A stretch of DNA of 64,000 nucleotides from Closterium sp. Naga37s-1 (Eukaryota; Streptophyta; Zygnematophyceae; Desmidiales; Closteriaceae): contig CANJKZ010000504.1 in the NCBI GenBank assembly GCA_947471745.1, positions 659,014 through 723,013 of the forward strand. Direction: 5' to 3'. Position 1 is the first letter of the stretch. The number at the start of each line of letters is the position of its first letter. Shown here piece after piece: positions 17,500 to 27,098 of this stretch. Below the pieces are notes generated by a model that searched no databases, was not told where the DNA came from, and saw only the letters and a list, made by a program, of their open reading frames with translations. The position numbers were made by a program, and so were the translations under genes.

Positions 17500-19478
17500 C
17501 CGTCCTTCCTCTGTTCCACAGCATGTTGTCCTGCCTGAGCCTCGCGCGTCCTCTCTTCCGTACGTTCCTGACCCTGAGTCCGACCTTGCTTGTGCTGCCA
17601 GTCCTACTGTCACTCGTCTCCTCGCTACTGTCGTCATTGACCTTAACTTTGAGTCTACTGCTTCGTTTGCCCTCGTCACCGAGCTAGTCGACTTCGCAGC
17701 TAGGAGTCGTCTCGACTACGTCGCGAGTCTTGTTACTGAGTCCGAGTCTGTCTGTCCTCCATCCGTCGGGGGTGAGCCTGCCCTTGGCAGTGACGTCCTT
17801 GAGGACAGATAGTTTGAGCTTGAGTGTCTTGCGGCTGCTTTACCTCGTTTCGCATCCATGCTGCTTTGCCCTGAGGGAGACCCGGATGCACTTGACATCC
17901 CTACCCCGCGCTCTTACGCAGAGGCGATCGCAGGTGAGTACTCCTCTCAGTGGCAGACATCCATGGACGCAAAGATGGCTTCCTGGAAGTCCACAGGCAC
18001 CTACGTCGACGAGATCCCTCCTCCTAGGGCAAACATAGTCGATGGCATGTGGATTTTCAGAGTGAAGCGGCCGCCGGGTTCTCCGCCTGCCTTCAAGGCG
18101 CGTTATGTTGCTCGAGGCTTCAGTCAGCAACAGGGGGTCGACTTCTTCCAGACCTTCTCCCCCACCCCGAAGATGACTACTCTTCAGGTGTTGCTGCACA
18201 TTGCAGCAAAGTGTGACTACGAGCTGCACTCCCTCGACTTCTCCACAGCTTTCTTGCAGGGCAGCCTTCGCGAGGAGATCTGGCTGCACCGCCCACCTGG
18301 CTTCACTGGGTCGTTTCCTGCGGGTACCCAGTGGAGCCTCCGGCGGCCAATCTACGGTCTCCGCCAGGCGCCTCGCGAGTGGCACGACACACTGAGGACT
18401 ACACTTGCGGCTCTTGGGTTTGCTCCTTCCTCTGCTGACCCGTCGCTGTTTCTACGCACTGACACTACCCTGCCGCCGTTCTACGTTCTCGTGTACGTTG
18501 ACGACTTGTTTTTTTCCTACTGCTGACACTGAGGCGCTGGCCCTAGTGAAGGCGGAGCTGCAGGAGAGACACACCTGCACTGACCTGGGTGAGCTGCGGA
18601 GCTATCTTGGCTTGCAGATCACCCGGGACAGAGCATGGCGCACCATCACCCTCACTTAGTCACACATGGTGCACCAGGTCCTTGAGTGCTTCAGATTCCA
18701 GTTCTCCTCGCCACAGCCCACTCCTCTGTCTACTGGCCACTCGCTCTCAGCTCCACCTTCGGACGATTCCGTAGAGCCGAGTGGTCCGTACCCAAAGCTT
18801 GTGGGTAGCCTCATGTACTTGATGATGTGCACACGACCTGACCTGGCGCACCCTCTCAGCCTCTTGGCTCGCTACGTGGCTCTCGGTGGACACCGAAAGG
18901 TGCACTGGGATGCTGCGAAGAGGGTACTCCGTTACTTGTGCAGTACATTGGGCATGGGGCTCGTGGTTGGAGGACGGGGTTCAGTGGTACTCACAGGACA
19001 CTCCGACGCTTCTTGGGCCGACGACCAGGCGACTCAGCGTTCGTCACAGGGTTACACCTTCATTCTTGGCTCTGGTTCTATCTTGTGGAGGTCCACTCGT
19101 TCTTCTTCTGTGCTTGGTTCCAGCTGTGAGGCCGAGATCTACACTGGGGCCATGGCTGCACAGGAGCTACGCTGGCTGACCTACCTGCTAGCCAAATTGG
19201 GGGAGCGGCCTCGTTCTCCTCCAAATCCGTACGTCGACAACAAAGCAATGCTTTCCTTGTGTCACGAGCAGAGACTGGAGCACAGGACGAAGCACATTGC
19301 TCTTCGCTACTTCCTTGCACGTGAGCTGCAGTAGCGTCATCAGCTCCGCCTTTCCTACGTGGCCTCGCGGGCCAGCACTGCTGATGTGTTCACCAAGGCC
19401 CTTGGGTCTGGTGATCATCAGCGTTTCTGCACTGCTCTTGGGCTTGTGCCCACTCTGTCTTACCTACTGGTTGCTTGA
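17500..19478 (+). pseudogene. E1 reverse transcriptase and RNase H
   Basis: RT starts near 17858 with EGDPDALDIPTPRSYAEA and continues through FKARYVARGFSQ, LDFSTAFLQG, RRPIYGLRQAP and the active site LVYVDDL (about 18488-18510). A T-run there (GTTTTTTTCC) shifts the frame. RNase H follows with GYTFILGSG, SSCEAEIY, YVDNKAM and the end DVFTKALGSGDHQRF, terminating at 19478. A TAG at about 18657 and another at 19332 also interrupt it. Length and order are normal for Copia. Confidence 0.88.
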
Positions 19479-19543
19479 CTTGCTCTTGTTGTACACTGAT
19501 ACATATCTTTATACCTGCTTGTTTACTCTTGCTAGGTTGTGAT

Positions 19544-19674
19544 TGTCAAACTTATATGCTATAGTCTGTTTAGGCTGTAGTGGGGTAGTTCTTATAGGGT
19601 ACAACACTTTTAGGTTTCCTACTTGTACCCACCTGCTTTCTAGTTCAGTCATTCATTCGTTCCATATTCTAACA
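19544..19674 (+). repeat. 5' LTR of E4, 131 bp
   Basis: TGTCAAACTTATATGC ... CATATTCTAACA. The GGGTACAA ... TTGTACCC inverted repeat lies at about 19597-19630. Confidence 0.95.
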
Positions 19675-20570
19675 TGGTATTCTGAGTAGGGTCCCTTGTG
19701 GGAACGTTTTTTTTAGGGCCCACCACGAACTTTTTTTTCCTGCCCTGCCCGAAGCGCGCCTCGCGCCTGCCCTAGCTACGCAGTCGCCCGCCCTTCCCTA
19801 GCCGGCCCTTTCTCAGCCGGCCCGTCCCGGCCTGTTCTTAGCCCGTCGCGGCCCCTTTGCCGCCCGGCGCGGCCCCTTTCCCGCCCGTCGCGGCCCCTTT
19901 GCCGCCCGTCGCGGCCTGTTTGCCGCCCGTCGCGGCCCCTTTGCCGCCCGTCGCGGCCTGTTCGCCGCCCGTCGCGGCCCCTTTGACGCCCGTCGCGGCC
20001 TGTTCGCCGCCCGTCGCGGCCTCTGCCTTGCAGCCGCCCCCCTGTCGCGGCCACTGCCCTGCTGCCGCCCCAGTCGCGGCCCTGCCTTAGCCGCCCGTCG
20101 TGGCCTCTGCCCTGCAGCCGCCCCCTGTCGCGGCCCTGCCCTGCTGCCGCCCCAGTCGCGGCCCTGCCTTCGCAGCTGTTGCGGCCTCTGCCCTGCAGCC
20201 ACCCCTGTCGCGGCCCTGCTCTGCTGCCGCCCCTGTCGCGGCCCTGCCCTACGGCCGCCCACAGTTGCGGCCCTGCCTTCGCCGCCCGTCGCGGCCCCTA
20301 CCCTGCAGCCGCCCTCTGTCGCGGCCCTGCCCTGCAGCTGCCCTTGTCGCGGCCATGCCCTGCACCCGCCCCCGGTAAGCACCTGCGCTGTCCTGCCGCG
20401 CCGCGCCGCCTGCTGCCGCGTCGCGCTGCCAGGTACCGAGCCGCGCCGCCCTGCCGAGCCGCGCCGCCTTTGCCGAGCCGCGCCGCCCAGCCGAGCCGCG
20501 CCGCACTGCCGAGCCGCGCTGCACCTTTTGCTTGCACTACCTCTGCTGCCATACTGCTGCTACTGCTTCT
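19675..20570 (+). repeat. PBS and GC-rich leader of E4 with 21-bp repeats
   Basis: The PBS is at 19675-19690. From about 19850 to 20030 a 21-bp unit (CGCCCGTCGCGGCCCCTTTGC and a CTGTTCGC variant) alternates about nine times. Related longer repeats continue to 20370, followed by GAGCCGCGCCGCC words to 20525. Because 21 is a multiple of three, frames stay open on both strands, but the predicted Pro-Ala-Val peptides resemble no protein family. Confidence 0.7.
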
Positions 20571-21960
20571 ATGGCTAGCCCTACTGTTCTCACCTTCGAT
20601 GCTGAGGGGCGTGCAGTTGACTTTGACGTGTGGGTTGACGACCTGCAGCTCTTTCTTCAGTGTGACTCTAGGGATGGGGTATCCCTTTTTTATCACACGT
20701 CCGGTGTCTCTACTGCTCCTGCTGCCACTGCTGACAGTACGGTTCGCTCGCAGTGGACCACTCGTGACGCTGTTGCTTGTCTTGCTGTTCGTAGTCACAT
20801 GCCGCCTGCTGAGCGTGCGCATTTTGGCCAGTACAAGACTGCTCAGTCTTTGTACGACGCTGTAGTTGCGCGCTACTCCTCCCCTGCCACTGCTGTCCTC
20901 AGCCGCCTCATGCTGCCGTACCTTTTCCCTGACCTTGCTGCCTTTGCCACAGTCGCTGACCTCATTGCTCACCTCCGCACTAGTGACGCCCGCTACCGAG
21001 CTGCCCTTCCCACTGAGTTCTGTGCCAAGAACCCCCCCCCCCATGTACATCACCCTTTACTACCTAGTCACCCGCCTCCCTGACTCCCTTTCTTCAGTCA
21101 GGGACCACTTTCTCTCCCTTTGCCCCACCGAGCTCACTGTCGACCTGCTAGAGAAGCGCCTCGCTGCAGCTGAGAAGAGTATATTAGCTGTAGGTGCTTC
21201 TCGCGGCGACCGTCGCACCCCTTTCTTTGAGGGGTGTTCCCCTGTCCCCCTTCTCCCCTCTGTTGCTTCTGCTGCTGCTGTCGACCTCGTTGGCACAGAG
21301 GAGGTCGGAGCTGCGTCTGCCCCTAGTGGGAGGCGCCGCAACAGCAAGGGCAAGGGGAGCAAGGGTGGTGGAGGGGACGGCGGGGGCGGCGGCGGAGGCG
21401 GTGGAGGAGGCGGAGGGGGTGGCGGTGGAGGTGGGGGTGGTGCCGGGAGTGGGGGCTTCAGTGGCGGCAGTGGAGGTGGTGGAGGCAGCGGCGGAGGTGG
21501 TGGAGGCAGTGGCAGCGGTGGTGGAGGCAGCGGCAGCGGTGGTGGAGGTGGCGGCGGCGGTGGTGCTGGTCGAGGTGCAGCCGCGCAGCGTGGAGGCTTT
21601 GGTGGTAGCCAGCGCCAGCAGCAGCCGCGTTCCCGTGAGACCCTGTCGGCCCAGTAGCTTCGTGAGTGGTACGCTGGGCGTGGGAGGTCTGGGGGTGCTG
21701 GTCCCTGCACTTACGTTCTTCGCACCGGCAGTCGTCATGGGGAGACGTGCGGGTTGCCACACACTGCGCAGTACTGCTTCGGTCGCTTGACTGACGCCTG
21801 GCGTGCCCAGCTTCCTGACGCTGTTGAGCTCCCTTGCTGGCATGATCTGCTTAGGCAGAATGTAGCTATCTTTGATCTTGATTTCGATGCTATCCTTGCT
21901 GCCATGTATGCTTTGACTGATAGTGCTGAGGGTGACTGTTACCTGCCTGTCCCGCCCGAC
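20571..21960 (+). pseudogene. E4 gag (capsid, Gly-rich tract, Cys/His module)
   Basis: ATG at 20571 starts MASPTVLTFDAEGRAVDFDV, a Copia gag N-terminus found with the same pattern in E5 and E6. At 21031-21041 a run of 11 C shifts the frame; the capsid C-terminal part (TRLPDSLSSVRDHF, ELTVDLLEKRL) continues in the next frame. A poly-Gly tract (about 21365-21590) replaces the usual basic tail. A TAG at 21655 follows. Then a Cys/His module VLRTGSRHGETCGLPHTA...CF and RLTDAWRAQ precede the protease. The module resembles a zinc knuckle but has CX3HX4C spacing. Confidence 0.82.
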
Positions 21961-23120
21961 CCGGGCATTGAGGCTGCTGCTCTAGGTGCTAGTGCGTCTG
22001 CTGCTCCAGGTACTGGTGAGTCTGCTGCTCTAGGCGCTGGTGAGTCTGCTCTCTCCGGTACTGCACCTACTGAGGCCTTGCACACTTTCACACTTGACTC
22101 TGGTGCTTCGCGCTCTTTCTTTAGAGACAGCACCACACTCACGCCGCTCAGTCGGCCTGTCGCAGTCTCCCTGGCTGACCCCTCTGGGGGCCCAGTCCTT
22201 GCACACTCTTCCACGGTTCTACCGTGTCCTGCGGCCCCGTCGGGCTTGCTGTCGGGGTTCCACCTCCCCTCGTTCTCTACGAACCTGGTGAGTGAAGCTG
22301 ACCTCCAGGACGTGTGGGTTGACCAGTTCACCCCTGGAGGTCAGCGTGTGACGCACTGCACTTGCTCTCGGACGGGCAGCCACATGGCCACGTTCACCCG
22401 TCGGCCTGGGTCGAGTCTCTACACACTGACTACTCCGCCTCCTCCGGTCTCTGCGTCTGGTCAGGTAGCCGCGTCTAGTCAGGTGTTTGCTGCCGTGTCC
22501 AGGTCTAGTCCAGCGTCTGCCCCCTGCTCGTGTCGTCCTCTGTTGCACGAGACTCCCCTTTGGCACCACCGCCTTGGTCACCCCTCCCTGCCTCGTCTTC
22601 GAGGTATGGCCTCCCGTACTCTTGTCTCGGGTCTACCCCGGTCCCTCCCTCCCCTTCCTCTGGGGTCTGCCCCTACCTGTGTTCCTTGTGTCGAGGGCCA
22701 GCAGCGCGCCGCTCCTCACTCCTCCACGTTTCCCCCGACAGAGGCTCCTCTGCAGACTCTTCACATGGACGTGTGGGGCCCAGCCCGCGTCCGTGGACAG
22801 GGTCACGAGCGTTACTTCCTGCTGGTCGTTGACGACTACTTGCGTTACACCACAGTCTTCCCCTTGCGCAGCAAGGGTGAGGTCCCTGCGGTGTTGATTG
22901 ACTGGATCCGCGGTGCTCGTCGCCAGCTCAGCGGGCGTTTTGGCTCATACCTTCCTGTTCTCCGTCTGCACTCCGACAGAGGTGGTGAGTTTTCCTCCGA
23001 CCTCCTGAGGGCCTTCTAACATGCGGAGGGCATCCGCCAGACGTTCACGCTTCCGGCCTCCCCACAGCAAAATGGGATTGCTTAGCGCCGCATTGGCATG
23101 GTCATGGATGTCGCTCGTAC
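21961..23120 (+). pseudogene. E4 protease, GAG-pre-integrase and integrase core
   Basis: The spacer GIEAAALGAS leads to the protease site HTFTLDSGAS (22081-22110). The pre-integrase LWHHRLGHPS and CVPCVEGQQ follow, then the integrase core with HMDVWGP, LRLHSDRGGEF and SPQQNGIA. A TAA at about 23018 and a TAG at about 23083 break the core. The TAG falls on the codon for the catalytic glutamate region (GIAE in relatives), so that residue is lost. After RTSMIHG the sequence jumps directly into the pre-RT region, so the integrase C-terminal domain is absent. Confidence 0.87.
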
Positions 23121-23149
23121 GTCCATGATCCATGGGAGTGCTTTGCCGC

Positions 23150-24791
23150 TGCTGTACCTCCTCTCGTGTCCATGCTGCTTGCCCCTGGGGGAGACCCGGA
23201 TGCACCAGGCATCCCGACCCCGCGCTCTTACGCAGAGGCGATAGAGGGTCCCTACTCCTCTCAGTGGCAGGCAGCCATGGACGCCGAGATGGCTTCCTAG
23301 AAGTCCACAGGCACCTACGTCGACGAGGTTCCCCTGCCTGGGGAGAACATAGTCAGTGGCATGTGGATCTTCAGGGTGAAGCGGCCGCCGGGTTCTCCGC
23401 CTGTCTTCAAGGCGCGTTACGTTGCACGTGGCTTCAGTCAGCGACAGGGAGTTGACTTCTTCCATACCTTCTCCCCTACCCCGAAGATGACCACTCTTCG
23501 GGTACTGCTGCACGTTGCCGCTCACCGTGACTACGAGCTCCACTCGCTTGACTTCAGCACAGCCTTCCTACAGGGCAGCCTGCACGAGGAGATCTGGCTG
23601 CGCCGCCCACCTGGCTTCACTGGATCGTTTCCGGATGGTACCCAGTGGAGCCTCCGGCGGCCAGTCTACGGTCTCCGCCAGGCACCCCATGAGTGGCACG
23701 ACACACTGAGGACGACTCTTGCTGCTCTTGGTTTTGCTCCTTCCACTGCTGACCCTTCTCTGTTTTTACGCACTGACACCACTCTGCCGTCGTTCTACGT
23801 TCTCGTGTACGTAGACGACCTCGTCTTTGCTACTGCTGACACTGAGGCACTCGCCCACATGAAGTCCGAGCTGCAGAAGAGACACACGTGCACAGACCTA
23901 GGTGAGCTGACAAGCTATCTTGGCTTGCGGATCACCCGGGACAGAGCACAGCGCACCATTACCTTGACTCAGTCACACATGGTGCAGCAGGTCCTTCAGC
24001 GCTTCGGCTTCACGTACTCCTCGCCACAGTCCACTCCTCTGCCTACCGGTCACTCGCTCTCAGCTCCACCTTCGGACGAGTCCGTAGAGCCGAGTGGCCC
24101 GTATCCAGAGCTTGTGGGCTGCCTCATGTACCTGAGGACTTGCACACGACCTGGCCTCGCATACCCTCTGAGCCTTCTGGCACGCTACGTGGCTCCCGGT
24201 AGGCACCGAAAGGTGCACTGGGATGCTGCGAAGAGGGTGTTGCGCTACTTGTGCAGTACATTGGGCATGGTGCTCGTGCTTGGAGGACGGGCTCGAGTTG
24301 TCCTCACTGGTCACGCGGACGCCTCCTGGGTTGACGACTTGGCTACGCAGCGGTCGTCACAGGGTTACACCTTCAGTCTTGGCTCCGATTCTGTCTCTTG
24401 GCGGTCTACCCGCTCTTCTTCTGTTCTCAGCTCCAGTTGTGAGGCTGAGATCTACACTGGGGCCATGGCTGCACAGGAGCTACGCTGGCTCACCTACCTG
24501 CTGACCAACTTGGGAGAGGCGCCTCGTTCTCCTCCAGTTTTGTACGTCGACAACAAGGCCATGCTTGCCTTGTGTTAGGAGCACAGACTGGAGCACAGAA
24601 CGAAGCACATTGCTCTGCGCTACTTCCTTGCTCGAGAGTTACAGCAGCGTGGCCAGCTTCGTCTTGCTTACGTGGCCTCTCAGGCCAACACTGCTAATGT
24701 TTTCACCAAGGCACTTCAGCCTTGTGATCATCAGCGTTTCTGTACTGTGTTAGGTCTTGTACCTACTGTGCCTCACTTGCTTACTTCTTGA
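23150..24791 (+). pseudogene. E4 reverse transcriptase and RNase H
   Basis: RT begins near 23165 with a GDPDAPGIPTPRSYAEA-like stretch. A TAG near 23299 precedes MWIFRVKRPPGSPP at 23361. The frame is then open for 405 codons: FKARYVARGFSQRQGVDF, LDFSTAFLQGSL, YGLRQAPHEWHD, active site LVYVDDLVFATAD (about 23803-23840), then RNase H with GHADASW, SSCEAEIYTGAMAAQ and YVDNKAM. A TAG at 24576-24578 interrupts it, where other copies have CAG. RNase H ends at 24791 after VFTKALQPCDHQRF. All RT and RNase H catalytic residues remain. Confidence 0.92.
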
Positions 24792-25020
24792 CTCTGCTTG
24801 TACTATACTCTTTATACATATACCTACATGCTTACACTTGCTAGGTTGTGTTCACTGTATTGTTTGCTCTCCTTTATATAACTCTGCATGTGAACTGGCC
24901 TTGTGGCCATTTGCTTGTGCTCAGACTGCGTGGTGACTTTGTGATCCACCCTGAGCTTGCTTTGCCTTTCTTGACTGGTCTTGTGACCTCTTGTTCTCCC
25001 CCACTTTGCCTATGGGGGTG
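24792..25020 (+). promoter_or_regulatory. 3' UTR, paired hairpins and PPT of E4
   Basis: Two hairpins share the loop TTGT: GGCC-TTGT-GGCC at 24897-24908 and GGTC-TTGT-GACC at 24977-24988. Between them lies the conserved block GTGCTCAGACTG ... GATCCACCCTGAGCTTGC. The PPT CCTATGGGGGTG ends at 25020. Strong conservation among elements suggests a role of the RNA itself; the function is unknown. Confidence 0.65.
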
Positions 25021-25151
25021 TGTCAAACTTATATGCTATAGTCTGTTTAGGCTGTAGTGGGGTAGTTCATATAGGGTACAACACTTTTAGGTTTGCTACT
25101 TGTACCCACCTGCTTTCTAGTTCAGTCATTCATTCGTTCCATATTCTAACA
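25021..25151 (+). repeat. 3' LTR of E4, 131 bp
   Basis: Two differences from the 5' LTR by eye, followed by the GTGAT duplication. Confidence 0.95.
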
Positions 25152-25156
25152 GTGAT

Positions 25157-25336
25157 CAGTGTACTTCCTTGCTATTATAGCTCTGCATGTGAACTGGCCT
25201 TGTGGCCGCTTGCTTGTGCTCAGATTGTGTGGTGTCCTTGAGATCCACCCTGAGCTTTGCTTTGCTTGTTCTCTTGCTTGGCTGATCTTGTGACCGTCTG
25301 TTGTGTTTGCTATCTCCCACTTAGCCTAAGGGGGTG
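25157..25336 (+). promoter_or_regulatory. 3' UTR, hairpins and PPT of E1
   Basis: This continues E1 after the E4 insertion. Hairpin GGCC-TTGT-GGCC is at 25196-25207. The second hairpin is GATC-TTGT-GACC at 25284-25295, with one mismatch. PPT CCTAAGGGGGTG precedes the LTR. Confidence 0.65.
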
Positions 25337-25466
25337 TGTCAAACTATATGTTTGTGTTCTCTCTAGGCTATTGTGGGTTAGCCCACAAGGGGTACAACAC
25401 TTTTGGGTTAGTACTTGTACTCAACTCATTCATAGTTCATTCATTCCTACACAGTTGATTATGACA
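25337..25466 (+). repeat. 3' LTR of E1, 130 bp
   Basis: Matches 4507-4636 with six differences by eye. The GGTCC duplication follows at 25467-25471. Confidence 0.92.
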
Positions 25467-25504
25467 GGTCCATATCTCTTAAAATTACAAGAAGGTTCCA
25501 GGAT

Positions 25505-25735
25505 GGAACCAGCTCTGAAAACATGTCAGAATAGTAGCTGGAGGGTGAGACTAGGAGCCATCCTAGGGTTTAGGCTAGGCATGACTATCGAGAGAATCGG
25601 AGCAAGAAAGAGGGGTTTCACTATAGCGAGTGAAGTACAAATAGGGGAGGAAAGGGGGTACACCACCAAGCAGGACATTAGGATAACTACACTACAGCTA
25701 GAACTACATGCAATTATAACAATATTAATCTGACA
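25505..25735 (-). repeat. PBS and 5' LTR of element B
   Basis: The LTR is 25524-25735 (212 bp). On the minus strand it starts TGTCAGATTAATATTG and ends CTACTATTCTGACA. The adjacent 25505-25523 reads TGTTTTCAGAGCTGGTTCC on the minus strand, a decayed Met-type PBS. This copy lacks the 1009-bp insertion present in the 3' copy. Confidence 0.75.
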
Positions 25736-26049
25736 ATAGGAAGGGGGAAGGTGGCAAGAGGGGTACACCACCAATAGACAGAATACTAGTATGATACTAC
25801 ACTAACTAGTCTATATGCAATTATAATTAGAATACAATTTATAACATCCCACCTTAACTGCATGCAAGAGGTAGCCAGTGATATAGCCAGTGAAGAGCAA
25901 GGCTTAAGATTGGTTTTTGTGCACCCTGGCTAATCAGGGTGTGACTTGTTCTGTTGGCCCATGGTTAAGGTGTCTTTTGAAAAAACCTTTCTTGATCAGG
26001 GTGAAATCAGGTTTTTGTTTTTTTGTGTTTTTTTTTTCAGTGAAAATTT
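25736..26049 (-). repeat. LTR start and PPT of an older B-like element, with AT-rich sequence
   Basis: Bases 25736-25850 resemble the first part of B's LTR but are clearly diverged. On the minus strand TGTTATAAATTGTATTC follows GTTAAGGTGGGA (25851-25864), which looks like a PPT/LTR border. B may have inserted into this older LTR. Bases 25865-26049 contain repeated AATCAGGGTG / CACCCTGG words, also seen at 44440-44625, and T-rich runs, with no gene. Confidence 0.5.
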
Positions 26050-26175
26050 TGTCAAAATATAATATGTGTTGTAGGTTGTAGTGAGGTGCCTTATAGGGGG
26101 TACAGTTTCTAGGTTAGCATATTTGTACCCCATCCCTTTCTATTCTACACATTCCGTTGCTAGCTACTCTTAAGA
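26050..26175 (+). repeat. 5' LTR of E5, 126 bp
   Basis: TGTCAAAATATAATATG ... GCTACTCTTAAGA. Contains GGGGGTACA ... TTTGTACCCC. Confidence 0.88.
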
Positions 26176-27098
26176 TGGTATCACGAGTAGGTTCGTTCTC
26201 GACCGTTCCTAGCCCGTTCCTAGCCTAGCGCGCACCCGCGCCTCCGCGCCTCCGCGCCCTCCCCTAGTGCACCCTTCGCGCCCTCCGCGCCTAGCTCGCG
26301 CCTCCGCGCCTCCGCGCCCTTCGTGCCTCCGCGCCTAACCCGTGCCACTGCACCTTCCGCGCCTCCGGCCCTTCCACGCCTAGCCCGCGCCCTAGCCTAG
26401 CGAGCGCCCTACCCCAGCCCGTCACGTCGCTCGTGCGCCCTGCCTCTAGGCCGCGCGTAGCCCGTACGCCCTGCCCCAGCCCGTCGCGTCGCCCGTGCGC
26501 CCTGCCCCTAGCCCGTGCGTAGCCAGTGCGCCCTGCCCGTCGCCCACGCGCAGCCCGTACGCCCTGCCCCTAGCCCGCACGTAGCCCGTACGCCCTGCCT
26601 GTAGCCCGCGCGCCCCTGGTCCGCCCGCCCCGCGCGCCCTTATCCACCCCTGCCGTGCACACCCCGTCCTACCCTGAACGCCCGTAGCCCGAGGCGCCCC
26701 GAGCCACACCTTCGTTTAGGGTTTCCTCGGATTTCCCCTCCCGTTTTGTTGGTTCGACACTCGAGTCACTCTACTCACCGTGTTTCGCACCGGCGCGGCT
26801 GGAGGCCGCTCCACCTAGCTGTTTAAGCTAGTACTGACGTTCGTTGTTAGCTAGGTCTCTCCTCACTCCGCCAGCCCCTCGAACGACTCTCTGGCTCCTT
26901 GATCGGCTCATCAGCCCTGCCTCCTCTATCCGTCTGCTCCTAGCTTAGATAGCTCCCAGCTCCGTTCGTTACTAGACTGGCGTTCCTAGCTCAGTGTTCC
27001 TCCGTGCTCCAGCACTGCCTCGCCTAGTTTCACCCGGTGCTCCTCGCTCCTAGCTCCGCTTGCTCCTGGTTCCACCCGGTCCTAGCCTAGCCTCCCCT
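26176..27098 (+). other. PBS and GC-rich leader of E5
   Basis: The PBS is at 26176-26191. From 26220 to 26400 there are CCGCGCCTCCGCGCC words. From 26400 to 26700 there are imperfect repeats of AGCCCGTACGCCCTGCCCC. The region is then less repetitive up to the gag ATG at 27099. No protein is supported. Confidence 0.65.

Larger units (their letters stand above)
19544..25151 (+). mobile_element. Copia element E4, complete ends, internal deletion
   Basis: LTRs of 131 bp lie at 19544-19674 and 25021-25151 and differ at only two bases by eye (98.5%). The target duplication GTGAT at 19539-19543 and 25152-25156 is perfect, and the target is the E1 3' UTR. PBS TGGTATTCTGAGTAGG follows the 5' LTR and CCTATGGGGGTG precedes the 3' LTR. 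It encodes gag, protease, integrase core, RT and RNase H. The C-terminal part of integrase and the Gly-Ala linker (about 1.9 kb relative to E6) are deleted near 23120-23150. It is the youngest insertion by LTR divergence. Confidence 0.95.
4507..25466 (+). mobile_element. Copia element E1, interrupted by E2 (with E3), E4 and a small insertion
   Basis: LTRs of 130 bp lie at 4507-4636 and 25337-25466, with the perfect target duplication GGTCC at 4502-4506 and 25467-25471. Six LTR differences were counted by eye (about 95%). The PBS and GC-rich leader are at the left. The coding remnants run protease (to 6129), [E2 insertion], integrase, Gly-Ala linker, [428-bp insertion], RT, RNase H (to 19478), then the 3' UTR split by E4 (25152-25336). 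The gag is missing. The order protease-integrase-RT-RNase H defines Copia. Every coding block carries stops or frameshifts, so E1 is dead. Confidence 0.92.
2472..25735 (-). mobile_element. Non-coding short Copia-like element B; host of the whole nest
   Basis: The two LTRs are 25524-25735 (5' on the minus strand) and 2472-3697 (3', enlarged by a 1009-bp insertion). A degenerate Met-type PBS (TGTTTTCAGAGCTGG on the minus strand) borders the right LTR. A PPT (GTTAAGGGGGGG on the minus strand, 3698-3710) borders the left LTR. Once E1 is removed the interior is only about 860 bp (3698-4506 plus 25472-25523), with no gag or pol. The flanking pentamers ATACG/ATAGG match at 4 of 5. About 13 differences were counted by eye in 212 aligned LTR bases, the most diverged pair in the nest. 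B is best read as a non-autonomous element that was the oldest layer. Confidence 0.7.

Noticed and set aside
19850-20380. Pro-Ala-Val repeat protein in the E4 leader
   Set aside because: The 21-bp repeat keeps both strands open. It precedes the gag ATG and has no counterpart in sequence among sister elements.
21060-21710. Poly-proline open frame on the minus strand
   Set aside because: It is the complement of the poly-Gly tract of E4 gag.
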